A DNA stretch of 8,786 nucleotides, taken from Chloroflexota bacterium (GTDB taxonomy: Bacteria > Chloroflexota > Anaerolineae > Anaerolineales > Villigracilaceae). Shown here piece by piece: positions 1 to 5,760 of the stretch (the stretch's first letter is position 1; each line of letters opens with the position of its first letter). The translations under genes and the position numbers were made by a program. The notes below the pieces were generated by a model. That model had not been told where the DNA came from, ran no database searches, and saw nothing but the letters and a program-made list of their open reading frames with translations. Location: positions 1-8,786 of the forward strand of contig JAPLGV010000078.1 in NCBI GenBank assembly GCA_026389975.1, given 5' to 3'.

Positions 1-793
1 CCATCAGCCCCTTGACTTCGGGCCAGGTGATCATCACGTCGCCCATCCAGCGGCCCAGGCTCCAGCCGGCAGCGTATGCCAGCGCGGGCGGCATGGACAG
101 GATCGGGCGATTAACGCCGATAATTTCAGCGATGTCTGTCACCAGGTCCCGGTAGGTGAAGGTTTCCGGGCCGATGGCGTCTATTGTCACGTTCTCTTTA
201 TGCTTGCCCTGTTCCACCGCCAGCGCGGCCAGATCATCCACGTAAATCGGCTGGAGGCGGCAGCTCCCGTCGCCAAACAACCCGAAGACTGGCAGGTGGC
301 GCAAGGCCCAGGCGATGTTATTGATGAGGATGTCTTCCTTGCCAAACAGTACAGTCGGGCGCAGGATGGCGTAGGAGAAGCCGAATTCCTGCAAGGCGTG
401 TTCCAGGCGGGCTTTGCCGAAGAAATATTCGAGCGGAGAATCTTCAGACGGGTTGGTGATGCTGATGTGGACGATGCGTTTGACCCCGGCCTGCCGGGCC
501 GCTTCGAACAGGATGAGCGTGTTTTGGACGGCGGACTCGTGTTTAAAAAAAGAATAGTTGAAGCGCACCCAGTAGGTGTTGTAAAGTACATCTGCGCCGC
601 GCAAAGATTCAACCAGATCATCCGGGCAGTCGAAGCTGAACGGGTGGACTTCGATCTGGCCGCCAAATGGATTAGCGCGCTGCATCGAGTTGGTCAGTGT
701 GCGGACGCGGTGGCCTTCGGCCAGCAGCCGCGTGGCGATGTACTTTCCTGAATACCCGAACGCGCCGGTGACGACATGAAGTCTCTGGGACAT
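1..793 (-). CDS. NAD(P)-binding epimerase/NmrA-like SDR protein, C-terminus cut by window edge
   Basis: This reading frame starts at ATG 793-791 and stays open for 264 codons to the window edge, so the C-terminus is missing. The start is supported by GGAGAT six nt upstream. The N-terminus has a Rossmann dinucleotide-binding motif, T9-G-A-F-G-Y-S-G16, of the TGxxGxxG type found in extended or atypical short-chain dehydrogenases. Further along are V-K-R-I-V-H-I-S (104-111), a YxxxK pair (Y123 and K127) at the usual catalytic place, and the segment ILRPTVLFG followed by PIYVDDLA, typical of NAD-dependent epimerase/dehydratase and NmrA-like proteins. The substrate cannot be read from the sequence; relatives include sugar-nucleotide epimerases, quinone or NADH sensor-type proteins and NDUFA9-like proteins. 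The family is usually about 290-320 residues, so perhaps 30-50 are missing. It lies 143 nt downstream of the fructokinase on the same strand, separated by hairpin repeats, so co-transcription is uncertain. Confidence 0.9.
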   Translation of the reverse strand, partial: MSQRLHVVTGAFGYSGKYIATRLLAEGHRVRTLTNSMQRANPFGGQIEVHPFSFDCPDDLVESLRGADVLYNTYWVRFNYSFFKHESAVQNTLILFEAARQAGVKRIVHISITNPSEDSPLEYFFGKARLEHALQEFGFSYAILRPTVLFGKEDILINNIAWALRHLPVFGLFGDGSCRLQPIYVDDLAALAVEQGKHKENVTIDAIGPETFTYRDLVTDIAEIIGVNRPILSMPPALAYAAGWSLGRWMGDVMITWPEVKGLM

Positions 794-818
794 GGTTTAA
801 TCTCCATTTACCGATAGG

Positions 819-844
819 TATTCCGGCGCAGAGCGTCGGAATGA
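819..844. repeat. Hairpin repeat, copy A
   Basis: An imperfect inverted repeat: 820-828 pairs with 834-842 (ATTCCGGCG / CGTCGGAAT) around a 5-nt loop, with eight Watson-Crick pairs and one G-U wobble when read on the plus strand. Its right side shares GCGC(A/G)GAGCGTCGGAA(T/C)GA (826-844) with copy B at 916-934, 17 of 19 bases identical and 90 bp away. It lies between the fructokinase stop and the epimerase start. There is no T-run, so it is not a canonical intrinsic terminator. It could be a REP-like dispersed element or an mRNA stabiliser. Confidence 0.5.
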
Positions 845-904
845 GAGAGGGAGGTGATATTGGTGACGATGCTCTGCGTAGTCACCCAGTGTTGGGCGTT
901 CCTG

Positions 905-934
905 CGTCCCGACAAGCGCGGAGCGTCGGAACGA
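905..934. repeat. Hairpin repeat, copy B, just after the fructokinase stop
   Basis: An inverted repeat: 905-913 (CGTCCCGAC) pairs with 925-933 (GTCGGAACG) around an 11-nt loop. On the minus-strand transcript, which is the direction of the neighbouring genes, all nine pairs form, one being a G-U wobble. It begins about 3 nt after the fructokinase stop codon. An alternative stem is possible between CGTTCC at 897-902 and GGAACG at 928-933. It shares its right arm with copy A at 826-844. It may attenuate or protect the 3' end of the operon transcript; no U-tract follows it. Confidence 0.5.
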
Positions 935-936
935 CA

Positions 937-1818
937 TCAGACACTGCTCTTTGCCAGCGCCAACGCACCCAGCACGCCGGAGCGCTTGCCCAAAGCGGGC
1001 GGGACGATGTATTCTTCCATTGTACCGGTAAGGACTGGCGAGGCGAGATAGCCATTAAGGAGTCCTCGCACTTTGCCCCGGATAGGCGGGAAGAGCGGCT
1101 GGTGCTCCATCACGCCGCCGCCGAGCACGATCCGCTGCGGGGAGAGCGTCAGGATAACGTTCACCAATGCGTAAGCGATATACGCGGCTTCCTGTTCCCA
1201 GGCGGGGTGGTTGTTGGGAAGCGTTTCGGCGGGTTTTCTCCAGCGGCGGGCGAGGGCGGGTCCGCTGGCCAAGCCTTCGAAACAGTCCCCATGGAAGGGA
1301 CAGGTGCCGGGGAAGGGGTCTTCTTTCCGGTCGTGCGGCAGGCGTATGTGACCCGCTTCCGGGTGGGTCAGTCCGTGTGTCACTTTCCCGTTGATGATGA
1401 TGCCCGCGTTGATGCCGGTCCCAATGGTGAAGTAGACCAGCGACTCCAGCCTACGGTTTTCAGGAATCCAGGAGTACTCGCCGAAAGCTGCCGCGTTCAC
1501 GTCCAGTTCGAAGGCCAGCGGTACATCAAATGTGCGCTGGAAGGCAGCCACCACATTTGTCCCGGCCCAGCCAGGCTTGGGCGTGGCGGTGATGGAACCG
1601 TAGGCGGCGGAAGCCGGATTCAGGTCCAGCGGGCCGAACGGGGCCAGCCCAATGGCAGAGAGGTTGTATTTATGGAAGAAAGCGATGGCCTGGCCGAGCG
1701 TCTCGCCGGGCGTCGTGGTCGGGAAGCGGACTTCCTCGACGATTTCGTCCGGCCCGCTCCCCACCGCGCAGACAAACTTGGTTCCACCGCCTTCCATGCC
1801 GCCGTAGAGTTTTGTCAT
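937..1818 (-). CDS. ROK-family fructokinase
   Basis: A 293-residue protein of normal length for the fructokinase branch of the ROK sugar kinases (Bacillus YdhR/GmuE type). It is expected to phosphorylate fructose with ATP to fructose 6-phosphate in the cytoplasm. Visible marks are the phosphate loop E9-G-G-G-T-K14, the motif S75-ITATPKPGW84, the catalytic base in D106-V-N-A-A, the IGTGI segment (132-136), and the zinc-site signature E154-A-G-H157 followed by C173-P-F-H176-G-D-C179-F-E-G-L-A-S-G-P. GGGVM and a C-terminal IVPP motif are also present. All key residues are intact. The start is taken as ATG 1818, which has GGAGG five nt upstream, rather than the TTG one codon earlier. The ATG shares its A with the TGA stop of the YHS gene, so translation is probably coupled. 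Some relatives also accept mannose. Confidence 0.94.
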   Translation of the reverse strand: MTKLYGGMEGGGTKFVCAVGSGPDEIVEEVRFPTTTPGETLGQAIAFFHKYNLSAIGLAPFGPLDLNPASAAYGSITATPKPGWAGTNVVAAFQRTFDVPLAFELDVNAAAFGEYSWIPENRRLESLVYFTIGTGINAGIIINGKVTHGLTHPEAGHIRLPHDRKEDPFPGTCPFHGDCFEGLASGPALARRWRKPAETLPNNHPAWEQEAAYIAYALVNVILTLSPQRIVLGGGVMEHQPLFPPIRGKVRGLLNGYLASPVLTGTMEEYIVPPALGKRSGVLGALALAKSSV

Positions 1819-2102
1819 CAAGACCTCCGTTTGCTGTGCGCAGCGTAGAAACGTTCCGGGTCAGACAGGAAAATGCTCTGGCAAGTTTCAGTGCAGAAAT
1901 AGATTGCCCGCCCGTGGAACTCCGCCTGCGGGTGGCAGGCTGGGTCGCCGGGGATGGTGCGGTGGCAGACGGTTTCGGGGCTCCGTCCCGCACAAGATTC
2001 GGGATGATATGCAGGAACCGGGACTACCTCGAAGGCCAACGTCTCTTCACCGGCATCCGGCGCGGGGTCGGTTTGGGAGCCTACTTCAGTTCGGCGATCC
2101 AT
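1818..2102 (-). CDS. Small YHS-domain (putative metal-binding) protein
   Basis: A 94-residue protein whose second half is a YHS/TRASH-like domain: C46, then F-H-G-R-A-I-Y-F-C70-T-E-T-C74, then F-L-S-D-P-E-R-F-Y86. The spacing C46-x23-C70-x3-C74 is close to the C-x(19-22)-C-x3-C pattern of the TRASH/YHS fold, which in other proteins binds copper, other soft metals or zinc. The usual CGM after the first Cys is replaced by CHRT, and C37 and C56 are extra. The first 45 residues show no recognisable domain. The start ATG lies 22 nt inside the end of the GH13 gene and its stop overlaps the fructokinase start, so it is wedged translationally between two sugar genes. No strong ribosome site precedes the ATG; a later TTG at codon 22 is a possible alternative start. 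The function is unknown. Confidence 0.78.
   Translation of the reverse strand: MDRRTEVGSQTDPAPDAGEETLAFEVVPVPAYHPESCAGRSPETVCHRTIPGDPACHPQAEFHGRAIYFCTETCQSIFLSDPERFYAAHSKRRS
1824..1828 (-). promoter_or_regulatory. Ribosome binding site of the fructokinase gene
   Basis: GGAGG on the minus strand lies five nt before ATG 1818 and only two nt before the in-frame TTG at 1821. The spacing favours the ATG. The site lies inside the last codons of the upstream YHS gene. Confidence 0.75.
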
Positions 2103-3799
2103 AACTCAAAGGGGTTTAACGTCAATTGCGGAAAATCAGTTGTTGCGTGCCCTGCCGCGGAGAAGATCACACGAGCGGACTTTACACCCAAGGCGGAGAA
2201 ATCCAGGGATAACTGATTTTCCGAGAAGTTCAGGAGTACCAGCACTTTCTGTTCGGGCGTTGAACGCAGGAAGGCCAGAACCTCTTGCGCAGTTTCGTGG
2301 ACGGGCCGGTAATCGCCCTCCACCAGCGCCGGCGTGGCTTTGCGGACCCGCAGCAGGCGCCGGTAAAAAGTGAGCAGCGAGGCCGGGTCTTTTTCCTGGT
2401 CTTGAACGTTGATGCCCTCGGCGTAGTTCGGGTTGACCGGCAGCCAGGGGGTCACCTCCGCCGGGCAGAAGCCGCCGTTGGGGGCGTTGCGCCATTGCAG
2501 CGGGGTGCGGTTCTTATCGCGCGACATGGCGGCGGCGCGTGGGGCGGCTTGCGACGGGTCCACATTTAACTCATTCATCAGACGGTCCCAGTACCAGATT
2601 GCCATTGTGTCGCGCAGTTTGGTTGGGTCGGGGATCAGGTAATCTGTCATGCCGATCTCTTCGCCGTTGTACAGGAAGGGCGTGCCGCGCAGGGTCAGGA
2701 CCACTGCCAGGTTGAGCCGCGCCAGTTCGGCAGCATGGGTTCCATTTCCCCCGGTCCGTGAGGCCGAGTAGCGGCTGTAAATGCGCGAGCAGTCGTGGTT
2801 GCCAAGCGTGTTGCAGGCCCAGGCCTCCGGCGAGACATTTGCCAGCGCAGCAATCCGTTCCTGCTGGTTTTTGCGGACCCACTCGGGGGTGATGAGGTCG
2901 GTGCGCATCAGCGGGAAGTCGAAAACCATGCTTAATTCGTCCTCGCCGTTGCCCTGGTAGGTCACATCGTCGTCCTCGCCGACCAGCATCCGGTCGCCAT
3001 CGTATTCGTCGAGGACGGAGCGCAGTTCTTTCATGAGTTCGTGGATGCCGGGCTGGCCCAACTGGTTCTTGAACATGTCTCGCCAGTATTGCTCAACCAG
3101 TGCCCGCTCTGTGGGTGTTTTGGCAATGTCCGAGAAATGCCGCAGCCCCGCCAGGTCCATCGGGACCATGTGCGGTGTCAGCTCCGGGTCCTCGCAAATC
3201 GTCCCAATGGCATCCAGGCGGAAACCGTCCACGCCCATGTCCAGCCGGAAACGGGCGGTGCCCCACATTGCCTTGTGGACATCCGGATTGTGCCAGTTCA
3301 AGTCGGGCTGTTGCTTCATAAAGTAGTGATAGTAATACTGATCGCGCTCCGGCGCGTAGGTCCAGGCCGGGCCGTCAAAGCAGGACTGCCAGTTGTTGGG
3401 TGGTGTGTCCACCCAGATGTACCAGTCCGCTTTCGGGATGTCACGGCTGGACTTCGACTCCAGGAACCAGCGATGCTCGTCGGAGGTGTGGTTCAGCACC
3501 AGGTCCAGAATGACGTGCATGCCGCGGGCGTGGGCGCCATCCAAAAAGGTCCTGAAATTATCCAAAGTCCCGTATTCCGGGGCAACGTTCTCGTAGTCCG
3601 AGATATCGTAACCGCAGTCGTACATTGGGGAAGGAAAATAAGGCGAGAGCCACAAGGCATCCACGCCCAGGTCTTTCAGGTAGTCGAGCTTTTCGGTCAT
3701 GCCTTTGAAATCACCGATGCCGTCACTGTTCCCGTCGGCGAACGAGCGCGGGTAGATTTGATAAAAAACAGCCTTCTGCCACCACTTGAAATGACTCAC
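2081..3799 (-). CDS. GH13 alpha-glucosidase (oligo-1,6-glucosidase subfamily type)
   Basis: A 572-residue cytoplasmic enzyme with no signal peptide, expected to release glucose from the non-reducing end of alpha-glucosides by a retaining mechanism. The four classic GH13 regions are present: D99-LVLNH104, G192-F-R-L-D196 (nucleophile D196), V-G-E275-D (acid/base E275) and G333-N-H-D336 (transition-state Asp). The fifth region reads Q164-P-D-L-N168, the mark of the oligo-1,6-glucosidase subfamily. The N-terminus (WWQKAVFYQIYPRSF, then DGIGD) is typical, and a C-terminal beta-sandwich follows the barrel. The residue after the nucleophile is Ala, neither the Val usual in alpha-1,6 enzymes nor the Thr usual in maltases, so linkage preference is open. 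The start is GTG with AGGAG six nt upstream. The gene lies 15 nt after the b5-like gene. The adjacent fructokinase hints at sucrose, turanose, trehalulose or a similar substrate (inference). Confidence 0.95.
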   Translation of the reverse strand: MSHFKWWQKAVFYQIYPRSFADGNSDGIGDFKGMTEKLDYLKDLGVDALWLSPYFPSPMYDCGYDISDYENVAPEYGTLDNFRTFLDGAHARGMHVILDLVLNHTSDEHRWFLESKSSRDIPKADWYIWVDTPPNNWQSCFDGPAWTYAPERDQYYYHYFMKQQPDLNWHNPDVHKAMWGTARFRLDMGVDGFRLDAIGTICEDPELTPHMVPMDLAGLRHFSDIAKTPTERALVEQYWRDMFKNQLGQPGIHELMKELRSVLDEYDGDRMLVGEDDDVTYQGNGEDELSMVFDFPLMRTDLITPEWVRKNQQERIAALANVSPEAWACNTLGNHDCSRIYSRYSASRTGGNGTHAAELARLNLAVVLTLRGTPFLYNGEEIGMTDYLIPDPTKLRDTMAIWYWDRLMNELNVDPSQAAPRAAAMSRDKNRTPLQWRNAPNGGFCPAEVTPWLPVNPNYAEGINVQDQEKDPASLLTFYRRLLRVRKATPALVEGDYRPVHETAQEVLAFLRSTPEQKVLVLLNFSENQLSLDFSALGVKSARVIFSAAGHATTDFPQLTLNPFELWIAELK

Positions 3800-3805
3800 C
3801 GCTTG

Positions 3806-3810
3806 CTCCT
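3806..3810 (-). promoter_or_regulatory. Ribosome binding site of the GH13 gene
   Basis: AGGAG on the minus strand lies six nt before GTG 3799 and supports this non-ATG start. It lies in the 15-nt gap after the stop of the b5-like gene. Confidence 0.75.
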
Positions 3811-3814
3811 GAGA

Positions 3815-4066
3815 TTAAGATTCGAGCGTGCCGACCACCATCACACATGGTCGTTTGAGGATTTCTTCCAGGTGCGGTGCTTCGCCCAGTTCGGCAGTCA
3901 GGTCCTGGCCGGGGAAGTGCAGCCCTTCATGCAGGCCGCTTCTCCAGCGCAGACAGTCCGTCACATCGTAGACGAGGCTTTTATAAGCCACGTACATCCG
4001 TGTGCCGCGTTCGCCAGTGCTGCGGCGCAGTTCGGATATCGAAACGATGCGGTCGGGAGGCTCCAT
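3815..4066 (-). CDS. Cytochrome b5-like heme/steroid-binding domain protein
   Basis: An 83-residue single-domain protein resembling the small bacterial group of predicted heme/steroid-binding proteins (cytochrome b5-like, COG4892 type). Visible marks are I10-SELRRSTG, the core Y25-VAYKSLVYDVTDC38, W41, then G44-L-H46-E-G-L-H50-F-P-G-Q-D-L-T57, A63-P-H65, and a C-terminal VMVVGTL strand. H46, H50 and H65 are the candidate heme-ligand positions; the match to the family is by motif only. There is no signal peptide or membrane segment. It is the first gene of the minus-strand cluster, 15 nt before the GH13 gene. A TATAAT box lies seven nt before its ATG and no Shine-Dalgarno is visible, so its mRNA may be leaderless. 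Its role in a sugar operon is unclear; electron transfer or heme handling are only possibilities. Confidence 0.82.
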   Translation of the reverse strand: MEPPDRIVSISELRRSTGERGTRMYVAYKSLVYDVTDCLRWRSGLHEGLHFPGQDLTAELGEAPHLEEILKRPCVMVVGTLES

Positions 4067-4073
4067 CGGCGTG

Positions 4074-4079
4074 ATTATA
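4074..4079 (-). promoter_or_regulatory. Probable -10 box for the b5-like gene and downstream operon
   Basis: A perfect TATAAT on the minus strand ends seven nt before ATG 4066. Transcription would then begin at or next to the start codon, giving a leaderless mRNA. The -35 position at 17-nt spacing (AGCATA) is a poor match, so the promoter may rely on the -10 or an activator. Confidence 0.6.
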
Positions 4080-4126
4080 ACCTTTGCCTGGCGGATTATG
4101 CTACGGGACTGTAATAACCGTCATTC

Positions 4127-4134
4127 ATGATCAT
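4127..4134. promoter_or_regulatory. Short palindrome in the divergent intergenic region, possible operator
   Basis: ATGATCAT is a perfect 8-bp palindrome between the two divergent -10 boxes. It is short enough to arise by chance, so it is only a weak candidate for a regulator site. The rest of the 129-nt intergenic region holds the two promoters and no gene. Confidence 0.15.
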
Positions 4135-4160
4135 TGGCAGAAGTTAATGAAAAGCTCACT

Positions 4161-4189
4161 TTCGCATTTGAACCAAAAGGCAGTAAAAT
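4161..4189 (+). promoter_or_regulatory. Probable promoter of the first LysM/M23 lipoprotein gene
   Basis: A -35-like TTCGCA (4161-4166, four of six matching TTGACA) lies 17 nt before a -10-like TAAAAT (4184-4189). The -10 box ends six nt before ATG 4196 and there is no Shine-Dalgarno, consistent with a leaderless transcript. Confidence 0.55.
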
Positions 4190-4195
4190 CATCCC

Positions 4196-5722
4196 ATGCT
4201 CCGAAAACGGCTGTGGATAATTGGACTGACCATCATGCTGACTGCCTGTGCCCGTCCCTGGACGGAAACTAGTGTTATCACCCCGGCTTCGGTCTGGACC
4301 TCGGGCCATGTACCCACAGCCGCGGCGGTAGCGGTAACGCCGACGATTTCGTACACCCTCCCGACGCCGCGACCCCCCGGCGCGCCCGTTTTGACACCTA
4401 CACCGGATTTCCCGCACAACCAGACCGGTGTGGCGCGTGGACCGGAGACTTACATTGTCCAGTCCGGCGATATGCTCAGCGCCATTGCCGAGCGCTACAG
4501 CATCAGCGTGGAGGCGATTGTCCAGGCCAATAACATTACCAACCCCGATGCTCTCGAAGTGGGCCAGACGTTGACCATCCCGGTGGCGACGCCCCAGGCT
4601 CCCGGTCCGGCTTACAAGCTAGTTCCTGACTCCGAACTGGTTTATGGACCATTGAGCGCTTCGTTCGACATAGCCGCTTTTATCGACAGCAAAGGTGGCT
4701 ATCTGGCGAGTTACACCCAGGATGTGAATGGCGAAACCCTGGATGCCGTCCAGGTTATTCAACTCATTGCGCAGGACTACTCGGTCAGCCCCCGCATGCT
4801 GCTGGCGGTGCTGGAATATCGCTCCGGCTGGGTTACCAACCCCAGCCCCGACCCGACCCTGGGCGATACACCCTTTTGTTTCAACGATGGCTGTTACGTG
4901 GATCTGTACCATCAACTGGCCTGGGCCGCCATCAAGTTCAACAGCGGCTTTTACCGCTGGCGCGCAAACAGTGTGACCGACTGGGTGCTGGGGGATGGCT
5001 CCGTAGTCCCGATTGACCCGACGATTAACGCCGGGACGGCCGGTGTGCAGAATTTCTTCGCCCGATTGGATGATTATTCCAGCTGGCTGCGGGATGTCTC
5101 TCCCGGCGGCTTCTTCGACACGTATTACCTGCTCTTTGGCTATCCCTTTGACACAGCCATTGAGCCGCTTGTCCCGTCCAACCTGATCCAGCCGCTGTTG
5201 CTCCTGCCCTTCGGGCCGGGTGAAACCTGGGCCTTCACCGGCGGGCCGCACCTTGCCTGGGATGCCGGTTCTCCCTTCGGCGCGCTGGACTTTGCCCCGC
5301 TCAGCAGGGGCTGTGTCGAGACCGATCTTTGGGTCACGGCGGTGGCGGATGGACTGGTCACCCGCACCGGCGACGGTGTGGTTATCCTGGACATGGATGG
5401 AGACGGTAACGAAGGCAGCGGGTGGGTGATTCTCTATATGCACATCGAGAGCCGTAACCGGGTCCAGCCCGGTATATTTCTGCGCGCCGGAGAGCCGGTG
5501 GGGCATCCGTCCTGCGAAGGCGGCAGTTCCAGCGGCACACATGTCCACCTGGCTCGCAAGTTCAACGGTGTGTGGATGCCCGCAGATAGCCCGGTCCCGT
5601 TCAATCTCAGCGGGTGGGTTGCCTCCGGGACAGGCGAGGAATATGTCGGCACGCTGACCCGCAATGGTATGGTGGTCGAATCCTATGATGACATCAGCCC
5701 CATCAATCAGATCCAGCGATGA
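4196..5722 (+). CDS. LysM / M23A-like peptidase lipoprotein, copy 1
   Basis: A 508-residue exported lipoprotein. The signal peptide ends in the lipobox L-T-A-C18, so the mature protein should be tethered to the membrane. Then come a Pro/Thr-rich linker (about 25-80), a LysM for peptidoglycan or chitin-like glycans (85-130, YIVQSGDMLSAIAERY, ending VGQTLTIPV), a middle domain (about 138-335) shared by all three copies, and a C-terminal M23 metallopeptidase domain. The middle domain includes SVSPRMLLAVLEYRSGW (196-212), recalling a lytic-transglycosylase helix without its catalytic Glu. The peptidase domain has G-G-P-H352-x12-D365, Y-M-H, and T-H449-V-H451, with C373 and C440 likely paired and a D399-x-D-x-D-G-x-E406 loop. 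The complete active site suggests cell-wall peptide cleavage. An extra pair, C228 and C233, is unique to this copy. It is the first gene of the tandem set. Its stop overlaps an upstream ATG of copy 2. Confidence 0.92.
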   Translation: MLRKRLWIIGLTIMLTACARPWTETSVITPASVWTSGHVPTAAAVAVTPTISYTLPTPRPPGAPVLTPTPDFPHNQTGVARGPETYIVQSGDMLSAIAERYSISVEAIVQANNITNPDALEVGQTLTIPVATPQAPGPAYKLVPDSELVYGPLSASFDIAAFIDSKGGYLASYTQDVNGETLDAVQVIQLIAQDYSVSPRMLLAVLEYRSGWVTNPSPDPTLGDTPFCFNDGCYVDLYHQLAWAAIKFNSGFYRWRANSVTDWVLGDGSVVPIDPTINAGTAGVQNFFARLDDYSSWLRDVSPGGFFDTYYLLFGYPFDTAIEPLVPSNLIQPLLLLPFGPGETWAFTGGPHLAWDAGSPFGALDFAPLSRGCVETDLWVTAVADGLVTRTGDGVVILDMDGDGNEGSGWVILYMHIESRNRVQPGIFLRAGEPVGHPSCEGGSSSGTHVHLARKFNGVWMPADSPVPFNLSGWVASGTGEEYVGTLTRNGMVVESYDDISPINQIQR

Positions 5723-5724
5723 AC

Positions 5725-5753
5725 ATGAGGGGGTGGTCTAAAGGCGGTATAAT
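5725..5753 (+). promoter_or_regulatory. Probable promoter of copy 2
   Basis: TATAAT at 5748-5753 is a perfect -10 box ending seven nt before ATG 5761, the same geometry as at the b5-like gene. At 17-nt spacing the -35 is ATGAGG (5725-5730), three of six matching. There is no Shine-Dalgarno before 5761. This suggests copy 2 has its own leaderless promoter as well as possible read-through from copy 1. Confidence 0.55.
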
Positions 5754-5760
5754 CTGCCCG

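Noticed and set aside
200..751. A 183-codon plus-strand open frame
   Set aside because: It is antisense to the epimerase-like gene, whose Rossmann motif and YxxxK are clear on the minus strand.
897..936. Intrinsic terminator after the fructokinase gene
   Set aside because: A hairpin exists but no T-run follows on the minus strand, so it is listed as a repeat and not called a terminator.
1819..1821. TTG as the fructokinase start
   Set aside because: It leaves only two nt after GGAGG, while the next codon, ATG 1818, has the better five-nt spacing.
841..1848. A 335-codon plus-strand open frame
   Set aside because: It is antisense to the well-supported ROK fructokinase, has no recognisable domain and is explained by GC-rich codon bias.
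3041..4114. A 357-codon plus-strand open frame
   Set aside because: It runs antisense through the GH13 and b5-like genes and shows no known motif.
4619..5548. Long minus-strand frames antisense to the lipoproteins (also 6739-7305 and 7690-8610)
   Set aside because: Their apparent similarity to one another simply mirrors the paralogous sense genes; no independent coding evidence was seen.
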